Assembly: GCA_900545875.1 (NCBI GenBank)
Contig: URAQ01000110.1
Span: 1-6,036 of the forward strand
From: an uncultured Collinsella sp.
GTDB lineage: Bacteria; Actinomycetota; Coriobacteriia; Coriobacteriales; Coriobacteriaceae
Length of the DNA: 6,036 nucleotides
Direction of reading: 5' to 3'
The position numbers and the translations under genes were made by a program. Within the stretch, counting starts at the first letter, position 1, and every line of letters starts with the position of its first letter. Below, piece after piece: positions 1-5,409 of the stretch. The notes under the pieces are model-generated. The model was not told the DNA's origin. It was given only the letters and a program-made list of their open reading frames with translations, and did not search any database.

Positions 1-9
1 ACATGTATG

Positions 10-234
10 TCAATCCTGGTCTAACAGAGCCTTTTCTTTTGCGGCGGCCGCGTCTTCTGTCTGCGGGGCGCCCGAATTGCCGTTGGCGGCGCTCGTCTGC
101 GAAACGGCCGCACCGGTGGGGGAACTGGTTTCTGCCGCGATCGCCGTTACGGGGGCGATTCCCGCGACAAGTGCCGCGGAAAGGGCGATGCCCATAGTTG
201 CTCGTCTTGCTCTTCTTGCGAGAATGTCGTTCAT
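10..234 (-). CDS. Short exported protein, possibly the truncated N-terminus of a longer one
   Basis: The 74-residue product starts MNDILARRARRATMGIALSA: a positively charged start, a hydrophobic core (about residues 14-33) and an Ala-x-Ala site (AIAAE, cut near residue 34), so an exported Sec-type signal peptide is clear. The remaining 40 or so residues are Ser/Thr/Ala/Gly-rich and low in complexity, ending KEKALLDQD before a TGA at 10-12. The start is supported by GAGGT six bases upstream. Such a linker normally leads into a folded domain, so a 74-residue product is odd. The plus-one frame stays open to the window edge, and one extra G in the GG at 15-16 (plus-strand CC) would join the two frames. 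A genuine small secreted peptide remains possible. The function is not recognisable. It is divergent from the ABC genes and shares their control region. Confidence 0.6.
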   Translation of the reverse strand: MNDILARRARRATMGIALSAALVAGIAPVTAIAAETSSPTGAAVSQTSAANGNSGAPQTEDAAAAKEKALLDQD

Positions 235-240
235 CTCGGT

Positions 241-245
241 ACCTC
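241..245 (-). promoter_or_regulatory. Ribosome binding site of the exported-protein gene
   Basis: On the minus strand GAGGT lies six bases before the ATG at 232-234. This fixes the start of the 74-codon reading frame and supports its being translated. Confidence 0.6.
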
Positions 246-266
246 ATTTCAAGGGTCGGCGACTAA

Positions 267-295
267 CTTGGTAGCACTAATGTAAGTATACCAAG
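267..295. promoter_or_regulatory. Candidate operator: CTTGGTA / TACCAAG inverted repeat
   Basis: CTTGGTA at 267-273 is matched exactly by its reverse complement TACCAAG at 289-295, with 15 bases between. The centres are about two helical turns apart, which suits a dimeric regulator. The right arm overlaps the leftward extended -10 element, so binding would be expected to repress that gene. No regulator gene lies in the window. Seven-base arms can arise by chance. Confidence 0.3.
285..293 (-). promoter_or_regulatory. Extended -10 promoter for the leftward gene
   Basis: Minus-strand TGGTATACT has a TGn extension and a 5/6 match to TATAAT, with no convincing -35 at 16-18 bases, as expected for an extended -10 promoter. 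Transcription would start near 278 and leave a leader of about 44 bases before the ATG. The promoter lies inside the right arm of the 267-295 inverted repeat. Confidence 0.45.
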
Positions 296-375
296 CGGTC
301 GACCCGACACTGGCTGGGCGTGCGCGTGCCTTTCCGCTTCTTTGGAAACCGAATCCCATTAGAAATGACGAGTTG

Positions 376-405
376 TTTACGCTTCTTTTGGGGTGGCGGT
401 ACTAT
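376..405 (+). promoter_or_regulatory. Candidate promoter of the ABC exporter operon
   Basis: TTTACG (376-381, 4/6 to TTGACA) and TACTAT (400-405, 4/6 to TATAAT) are 18 bases apart and would start RNA near 412. If used, the upstream GTG at 393 lies outside the transcript and the first gene must start at ATG 450. Both hexamers are imperfect. Confidence 0.35.
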
Positions 406-434
406 CATGGTTCGAATTGAATGTGGATGATGAT

Positions 435-440
435 AGGGAG
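435..440 (+). promoter_or_regulatory. Ribosome binding site supporting ATG 450
   Basis: AGGGAG ends nine bases before ATG 450. The alternative in-frame GTG at 393 has no purine-rich site at a proper distance, so ATG 450 is preferred. Confidence 0.5.
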
Positions 441-449
441 CGCCTATAC

Positions 450-2306
450 ATGATTGAGCTGCTCAGGCGTTTTGGTGGTAAGTTTCGCCGGTATATGGTG
501 ATTGGTCCTGCGTGCAAGCTGATCGAAGTGATCTTTGACCTGCTGACGCCGCTGGTGATTGCCCAGATGATCGATAAGGGTATTGGCGCGCACGATGTCA
601 ACGCTGTCGTCCACTACGGCATGCTGCTTGGCGCCATGGCCGTGATCGGCATCTCGTTTACGCTTGTCTGCCAAAAGATGGCCGCGCTGACCTCGCAGGG
701 CATGGGCACCGATATCCGCGGCGCGCTCTACGAGCACATCAATAAGCTGAGCTATGCCGAACTCGACCGCTTTGGCACGCCGTCGCTCATCACCCGCATC
801 ACCAACGACGTCAACCAGGTGCAGCTTGCCGTGGCGCTGGGCGTACGCATGCTCATCCGCTGGCCCTTTCTGGCGGTGGGTTCCATGGTCGCGGCCCTTG
901 CCATCGACCTTAAGCTTGGCGTGATCTTTTTGATCTGCACGCCCGCCATCGGCCTGGTGTTTTGGTTTGTCATGGCGCGCTGCATTCCGTATTACAAGCA
1001 GCTGCAGGCAAAGCTCGACCGCATCGCGCTCATTTGCCGTGAGGGTCTTTCGGGCGCCCGCGTGGTCCGTGCGTTTGTGCGCGAAGGCCACGAGCGCGAG
1101 CGCTTTGCCCAAGCCGCCGACGACCAGGCCCATACCGCCATCGCGGTGGGCAAGCTCTCGTCGATTCTCAACCCCGTCACGTTTCTTGTGATGAACCTGG
1201 GCGTGTGCGCCATCCTGTGGGTGGGCGGCATCCAGGTCAACGTGGGCGAGCTCACGCAGGGCCAGGTCATGGCCTTTGTGAACTACATGACGCAGACCCT
1301 CACCTCTATCGTCTACGTGGCCAACCTGGTCGTGGTCTTTACCAAGGCGAGCGCGAGTGCTTCGCGTATCAACGAGGTACTCAATTGTGAGCCGAGCATC
1401 ACCGACGAGGGCAACCAGCCGGTCGCGCTGCCCGAGCCGAGCGAACTGGCGGGTGGCGCTGCTCCAGTCCCTGCGCTGAGCTTTGACCATGCGAGCTTTT
1501 CGTTTGGCGCGGGCGCGGCAAATGCCGTGAGCGATGTGACCCTGGAACTGCCGGTGGGCAAAACGCTCGGTATTATCGGCGGCACGGGCAGCGGCAAGTC
1601 CACGCTCGTCTCGCTTATCTCGCGCCTGTACGACGCGAGCACCGGCAGCGTGAGCGTAATGGGTGCCGACGTGCGCACCTGGCCACTCGATCAGCTGCGC
1701 CGTGTGGTTGCGACCGTCCCGCAACGCGCGTCGCTGGTGAGCGGCACCATCCGCAGCAACCTGACCTGGCGCGACGAGTCGGCAACCGATGAGGAGCTGT
1801 GGACGGCGCTCGATATGGCGCAGGCCAGCGAGTTCGTGCGTAACAAACCGCAGGGGCTCGACGCCCCGGTCGAGGCGGGCGGCAAGAACTTCAGCGGCGG
1901 TCAGCGCCAGCGCCTGACCATTGCGCGTGCCCTGGTGGGCTCGCCACAGATCCTGATTATGGACGACTCCGCCTCGGCGCTCGATTTTAAGACCGATGCG
2001 GCGCTTCGTCACGCCATTCGCGAGCGCAGCATGCGCGGCGCTGCCGAGGGCGGTCTGCCGCTGACTACGGTCATTGTGAGCCAGCGCGTTTCGACCGTGC
2101 GCGACGCCGACATGATCTGCGTGCTCGACCACGGCTCGGTCGCGGGCCTGGGCACGCACGATGAGCTCTACGCGACCTGCCAGCTCTATCGCGAGATTTG
2201 CCAGTCGCAGCTGCGCCGCGAGGAGCTCGAGGGCCAGCAGGGGAGTGCGGCGCCCGCGTCCGCCCCGACCGCTCCCGTATCCGTCTGCGCAAAGGAGGGC
2301 TGCTAA
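450..2306 (+). CDS. ABC exporter half-transporter, degenerate-site subunit of a heterodimer
   Basis: This 618-residue protein is a membrane domain fused to an ATPase domain, as in LmrCD/BmrCD/TM287-288-type multidrug exporters. Six membrane segments lie at about residues 16-40, 54-75, 131-152, 157-176, 243-262 and 274-296. The ATPase domain has Walker A GGTGSGKST (377-385), Q-loop Gln425, signature FSGGQ (481-485) and Walker B ILIMDD. The catalytic Glu is Asp506 and the H-loop His is Gln545 (SQRVST). Family knowledge says this pair marks the subunit whose own Walker motifs form the non-hydrolysing site, so it needs a partner, which is the next gene. A linker rich in Ala, Pro and Glu (313-342) and an Ala/Pro-rich tail ending CAKEGC are unremarkable. 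An in-frame GTG at 393 would add 19 residues but lacks a ribosome site. The substrate cannot be told from sequence. Confidence 0.95.
   Translation: MIELLRRFGGKFRRYMVIGPACKLIEVIFDLLTPLVIAQMIDKGIGAHDVNAVVHYGMLLGAMAVIGISFTLVCQKMAALTSQGMGTDIRGALYEHINKLSYAELDRFGTPSLITRITNDVNQVQLAVALGVRMLIRWPFLAVGSMVAALAIDLKLGVIFLICTPAIGLVFWFVMARCIPYYKQLQAKLDRIALICREGLSGARVVRAFVREGHERERFAQAADDQAHTAIAVGKLSSILNPVTFLVMNLGVCAILWVGGIQVNVGELTQGQVMAFVNYMTQTLTSIVYVANLVVVFTKASASASRINEVLNCEPSITDEGNQPVALPEPSELAGGAAPVPALSFDHASFSFGAGAANAVSDVTLELPVGKTLGIIGGTGSGKSTLVSLISRLYDASTGSVSVMGADVRTWPLDQLRRVVATVPQRASLVSGTIRSNLTWRDESATDEELWTALDMAQASEFVRNKPQGLDAPVEAGGKNFSGGQRQRLTIARALVGSPQILIMDDSASALDFKTDAALRHAIRERSMRGAAEGGLPLTTVIVSQRVSTVRDADMICVLDHGSVAGLGTHDELYATCQLYREICQSQLRREELEGQQGSAAPASAPTAPVSVCAKEGC
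2291..2299 (+). promoter_or_regulatory. Strong ribosome binding site for ABC subunit 2
   Basis: AAAGGAGGG sits within the last codons of subunit 1 and ends seven bases before ATG 2307. The stop TAA (2304-2306) directly abuts that ATG, which indicates coupled translation and roughly equal subunit supply. Confidence 0.8.
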
Positions 2307-4164
2307 ATGAATCCGTACACTTCCTCCGGTTCGGTCGCCACGATGACGGCCAACGTGGCCGGCAACGATAGCCTCAACGACCTGGGCGACGGTCCGCGCC
2401 AGCCCGGCGATCCCGAGCGCTATCCCGCCGGCGCGGTGACCCGCCGCCTGCTGGGCTATGTCCGTCCGCACCGCATTTCGTTTGTAGCGTCGTTTGTGAG
2501 TGCCGCCATCTCGGTGATTCTGCAGCTTTACACGCCTATTCTCATCGGCGAGGGCATCGACCTGATCGTTGCTGCCGGGCAGGTGGATTTCGACGCGCTG
2601 CTGCCGCTTGTCACCAAGCTCGCGCTCGTCGTGGTAGGTGCTGCGGCTTTCCAGTGGCTGCAGGGCTATTGCGTCAACCGCCTGTCCTACGAGACGGTGC
2701 GCGACATGCGCGTGGAGGCGAGCGACAAGCTCAGCCGCATGCCGCTCAGCTTTATCGACAGCCATGCCCACGGCGACCTTATGAGTCGCGTGGTCAACGA
2801 CGTCGACCAGGTGGGCGACGGTCTGCTGCAGGGCTTCACGCAGCTCTTCACCGGTGTTATTACCATCGTGGGCACGCTCGCGTTTATGCTTTCCATCAAC
2901 CTGACCATGACGCTCGTGGTGGTACTCGTCACGCCGCTTTCCATTTTTGCAGCCGGTGCTATCGCCAAGCTCTCCAACAAAAGCTTTACGGCACAGCAGC
3001 GTATTCAAGGGCAGCTCGGTGGCCATATCGAGGAGTATGTGGGCGAGCAAAAACTGGTGGATGCGTTTGCCTACGGCCCGAACGCCCAAGCGCGCTTCGA
3101 CGCCCTCAACGCCGAGCTCTATACGGCAGGTGAACGCGCACAGTTTATGGGCTCGCTTTCCAACCCCGGTACGCGCTTTATCAACAACATCATCTATGCC
3201 GTGGTCGCCGTGATTGGCTGCGTGGGCGTGATCACGGGCGTGCCCGCTGCGCTCACGGTGGGCGGCGTGCAGATTTTCCTGTCCTATGCCAACCAGTACA
3301 CCAAGCCGTTCAACGAGGTCACCAACGTCATTACGCAGATCCAGACGGCGTATGCCTCGGCGCGCCGCATGTTTGCGCTGCTCGATGCGCGCGAGCAGGA
3401 GCCCGATGCGGCGGATGCCGTGGAACTTGCCGCCCCGCAGGGTGAGGTGACCTTTGAGCATGTGGACTTTAGCTACGTGCCCGACCGCAAGCTGCTGCAG
3501 GATATCTGCATCGAGGCCAAGCCCGGCATGCGCTTTGCCCTCGTTGGCCCTACGGGCTGCGGCAAGACGACGCTCATCAATTTGCTGCTGCGATTCTACG
3601 ATATCGATGCCGGTCGCATCGCAGTCGATGGCCGGTCTTCGCGTGGCTACACGCGCAAGCCTGCGCCGCGCCTTTGGCATGGTGCTGCAAGATACCTGGT
3701 TGTTCGAGGGCACCGTGGCCGAAAACATCGCCTACGGCTGTCCCGACGCCACGCGCGAGCAGGTTATCGAAGCTGCCAAGCACGCGCACGCGCACAAGTT
3801 TATCGTGCAGCTGCCAGGCGGCTACGATACGGTCATCGGCGAGGACGGCGGCACGTTTAGCCAGGGTCAAAAACAGCTGCTGTGCATTGCGCGCGTTATG
3901 CTCACCGATCCGGCGATTCTGCTGCTGGACGAGGCAACGTCGAGCATCGATACGCGTACCGAGCTGCAGGTGCAGGCGGCATTCGACGAGCTCATGGCCG
4001 GTCGCACAAGCTTTGTCGTGGCGCACCGCCTGAGCACCATCCGCAACGCCGACTGCATTCTGGTGATGCGCGACGGCCAGATTATCGAGCGCGGCACGCA
4101 CGACGAGCTGCTAGCGGCAGGCGGTTTCTACGCCGAACTCTACCGCAGCCAATTCGCCCAGTGA
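2307..4164 (+). pseudogene. ABC exporter half-transporter, catalytic-site subunit, broken by a frameshift
   Basis: This is the partner of the preceding gene. A polar N-terminus of about 50 residues is followed by six membrane segments (first about 57-80) and an ATPase domain with Walker A GPTGCGKTT (414-422, Lys420). Frame is lost after DGR443 (CGG 3633-3635): the original frame runs 74 foreign residues to a TAG at 3858-3860, while homology resumes one frame over as LRVATRASLRRAFGMVLQD. Adding two bases (GA) after 3635 restores VDGRDLRVATRASLRR and a 619-residue protein. The second frame carries the Q-loop (MVLQDTWLF), non-canonical signature FSQGQ (3856-3870), Walker B LLLDE (Glu 3931-3933) and H-loop AHRLST (His 4024-4026), ending at TGA 4162-4164. 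These motifs are intact, so the lesion is recent or a sequence error. The truncated product lacks signature, Walker B and H-loop and should not hydrolyse ATP. An internal ATG at 3628 has no ribosome site. Confidence 0.93.
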
Positions 4165-4192
4165 GCAAGCCCGTGGGGCAAATTAATCAATC

Positions 4193-4216
4193 GACAGACG
4201 GTGGTTTACATCTGTC
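4193..4216. promoter_or_regulatory. Small inverted repeat GACAGA / TCTGTC
   Basis: GACAGA (4193-4198) and TCTGTC (4211-4216) are exact reverse complements separated by 12 bases, and the loop contains the -35 hexamer of the flavodoxin promoter. It could be a regulator site; no T-run follows, so it is not a terminator. Six-base arms are weak evidence. Confidence 0.25.
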
Positions 4217-4232
4217 ACGTTAGTACTAAGAT
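4205..4232 (+). promoter_or_regulatory. Promoter of the flavodoxin-family gene, with a palindrome in the spacer
   Basis: TTTACA (4205-4210, 5/6) and TAAGAT (4227-4232, 4/6) are 16 bases apart, in an AT-rich stretch that contrasts with the GC-rich genes. A start near 4239 gives a leader of about 50 bases. A perfect 10-bp palindrome TTAGTACTAA (4220-4229) covers the end of the spacer and the first bases of the -10, a place where a repressor would block RNA polymerase. Confidence 0.45.
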
Positions 4233-4291
4233 ATTCATCTAATAAATTGCATTAGTGGCTTTAGTTTTGGGGGAAACGAGGCAACGTGACT

Positions 4292-4843
4292 ATGACGTGC
4301 TCTTTGGTGGTTAACAGCAAGAGCGGTAATACCAGGATGGTTTCGGGCGCGATCAAGCGCGCTCTGCAGGCTGCGGGTGTTGAGTTTGTCCATGCCGCGG
4401 CGTTGAGCGACGATGCGGATGCAGGTCAGGTTGCGCTCGAGGCACAGGGCGCCTGCGCGGCCGACACGGTGCTTGTCGGTTTTTGGTGCGACAAGGGCGC
4501 GTGCACGCCTTCGGTCGCGGCGTTGCTCTCCGCCTTGCACGGCAAGCGCGTCTTTCTGTTTGGCACCTGCGGTTTTGGCGCCAGCGAGGAGTACTTTAGG
4601 CAGATTATCGATCGCGTGAGCTCAAATCTGGCCGAGGATGCCGAGCTTGTAGGCTGGGCTATGTGCCAGGGCAAGATGGGTCCCGCTGTAAAGCAGCGCT
4701 ACGAGGCGATGCTTGAGCAAGAACCCGAAAACGCGCGCTATAAGATGCTGCTCGACAACTGGGTTGCCGCGAAGGACCATCCCACCAAGGAAGATCTGGA
4801 CAACATGGCTGCAGCCGCCAAAAAGGCCGTTTTGGGCGAGTAG
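4292..4843 (+). CDS. Flavodoxin-family protein (BilS-like, Flavodoxin_3 type)
   Basis: The 183-residue soluble protein begins MTCSLVVNSKSGNTRMV, a first beta strand followed by the FMN-phosphate loop S-x-S-G-N-T (residues 9-14). Further family-like segments are VLVGFWCDKGACTP (60-73), KRVFLFGTCGFG (85-96) and GWAMCQGKMGPAV (121-133), then a C-terminal HPTKEDLDN helix. The W-x-DKG and CQGK motifs match, from memory, small single-domain flavodoxins that include BilS, the partner of gut bilirubin reductase BilR. No BilR-like gene is in the window, so that role is not claimed; a general electron-transfer role with bound FMN is likely. GAGG (4278-4281) is 10 bases before ATG 4292 and 4 before an in-frame GTG at 4286, so a start two residues earlier is possible. 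It has its own promoter and terminator. Confidence 0.88.
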   Translation: MTCSLVVNSKSGNTRMVSGAIKRALQAAGVEFVHAAALSDDADAGQVALEAQGACAADTVLVGFWCDKGACTPSVAALLSALHGKRVFLFGTCGFGASEEYFRQIIDRVSSNLAEDAELVGWAMCQGKMGPAVKQRYEAMLEQEPENARYKMLLDNWVAAKDHPTKEDLDNMAAAAKKAVLGE

Positions 4844-4885
4844 CTTCGTCGTTCGCGGTCCTTCGTGCAAAACAATACAAATGTG

Positions 4886-4913
4886 AAAGCCTCGAAATTC
4901 TCGAGGCTTTTTT
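4886..4913 (+). terminator. Intrinsic terminator after the flavodoxin gene
   Basis: AAAGCCTCGA (4886-4895) pairs perfectly with TCGAGGCTTT (4901-4910) around a 5-base loop, and the T-run spans 4908-4913. It lies 43 bases past the stop. Opposite-strand function is weaker because only three T follow the stem there. Confidence 0.9.
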
Positions 4914-5029
4914 CTTGACACTCATAGGCGCAACCGTGGCAAGCGTTTGGGGTGACATTTTCCATCACCACGATGACGAGGCTGTCCTGGATGACACGCT
5001 CTCATGCGTTCGCTGGATGTATTCAGAGT
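4914..5029. other. Non-coding stretch between the terminator and the repeat array
   Basis: No convincing gene is seen. A perfect TTGACA (4915-4920) directly follows the terminator but has no -10 partner at the right distance. GGTGA / TCACC (4951-4955 and 4965-4969) is a small inverted repeat. Reading frames open on both strands lack a ribosome site and a recognisable product. Confidence 0.5.
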
Positions 5030-5167
5030 GGGACGGGCTTTCCGGATGGATGGGGTTTCGGAAAGTGCGTCCCAGAATTTGCCTTTGGAATGGGATGCAG
5101 TTTCCCAACGGAGCCACAAGCGGAAACTGCATCCCGTTCCGGACGTGAATTCTGGGACACGGTTTCC
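5030..5167. repeat. Array of five 14-bp motifs in alternating orientation, 62-bp period
   Basis: The motif GGGAYNNNNTTTCC occurs forward at 5030-5043, 5092-5105 and 5154-5167, and reversed at 5060-5073 and 5122-5135. Forward copies are exactly 62 bases apart, as are the reverse copies. Gaps alternate 16 and 18 bases; the two 16-base gaps differ in sequence, while the two 18-base gaps are largely each other's reverse complement. Consequently 5084-5105 pairs with 5122-5143 and 5069-5079 pairs with 5148-5158 in one long imperfect hairpin spanning about 5057-5170. A second, competing hairpin joins 5029-5046 to 5057-5074. This resembles REP/BIME-type palindromic repeats. It could also be a cluster of protein-binding sites. 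Copies elsewhere in the genome cannot be checked here. Confidence 0.8.
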
Positions 5168-5173
5168 GGATGC

Positions 5174-5197
5174 AAAAAGGCCACATGACGTGGCCTT
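5174..5197 (-). terminator. GGCCAC hairpin, intrinsic terminator on the minus strand
   Basis: AAGGCCAC (5177-5184) and GTGGCCTT (5190-5197) form a perfect 8-bp stem with a 5-base loop. Read on the minus strand the stem runs into a T-run (plus-strand AAAAA, 5174-5178), so it can end RNA coming from the sulfatase gene. On the plus strand the tail has no T-run. It lies just past the last motif of the 62-bp array. Confidence 0.6.
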
Positions 5198-5243
5198 CGA
5201 CTTATATATGTTGCGGATACCCCCCATGACAAGCCGCGCTCCA
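5198..5243. other. Short AT/GC-mixed spacer between palindromic elements
   Basis: Contains TTATATATG (5202-5210) and a C-run (5220-5225). A possible -10 lacks a matching -35, and no gene is seen. Confidence 0.35.
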
Positions 5244-5252
5244 ACAACAGGG

Positions 5253-5382
5253 CGTCTGTCCGGGCGGAGGCATATAAGGTTCATCGCGAGTTCCGCACGC
5301 AAAGGAGGCCACTTAATGTGGCCTCCGTCTTGCGCAGGACTGTCCGAGCAGGGAACCTTATATGCCTCCGCCCGGACAGACG
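5253..5382. repeat. 130-bp palindromic element with perfect 30-bp inverted arms
   Basis: 5253-5282 is the exact reverse complement of 5353-5382 over all 30 bases. Past a small internal loop the pairing continues as ACAAC (5244-5248) with GTTGT (5388-5392). The 70-base centre holds a second hairpin (5298-5334). There is no room for a transposase, and no clear target-site duplication flanks it, so a MITE- or REP-type non-autonomous element, or a structured RNA, are the options. It lies 27 bases beyond the stop of the sulfatase gene, within its 3' trailer. Confidence 0.85.
5298..5334 (-). terminator. Nested GGAGGCCAC hairpin, possible weak terminator
   Basis: GGAGGCCAC (5304-5312) and GTGGCCTCC (5318-5326) pair perfectly around a 5-base loop, extended below by CGCAA (5298-5302) with TTGCG (5330-5334). 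On the minus strand only three T follow the stem, so termination would be weaker than at 5174-5197. It closely resembles that hairpin in sequence, size and loop length. Confidence 0.4.
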
Positions 5383-5409
5383 TTTCAGTTGTGAATTAGC
5401 AGCGACCCG

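Noticed and set aside
393..449. GTG start at 393 for the first ABC subunit
   Set aside because: It has no ribosome site, would lie upstream of the transcript if the 376-405 promoter is used, and adds residues unlike the family's usual start.
444..3728. A 1094-codon open frame antisense to both ABC genes
   Set aside because: It mirrors the codon pattern of two well-supported GC-rich genes that share one frame. Its product is rich in Arg, His and Ala with no recognisable domain, and the homology evidence lies on the other strand.
4169..4179. GCCC-GTG-GGGC hairpin as a terminator of the ABC operon
   Set aside because: The stem has only four pairs and no T-run follows, so read-through into the flavodoxin gene is possible.
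5030..5167. CRISPR array
   Set aside because: The 14-bp units alternate in orientation, the gaps are only 16-18 bases and partly complementary, and there is no leader or cas gene.
5253..5382. Complete insertion sequence
   Set aside because: The 70-base interior cannot encode a transposase and no target-site duplication is evident.
4915..5399. Several short reading frames on both strands of the repeat block
   Set aside because: They arise from stop-poor palindromic DNA, lack ribosome sites, overlap one another and resemble no known protein.
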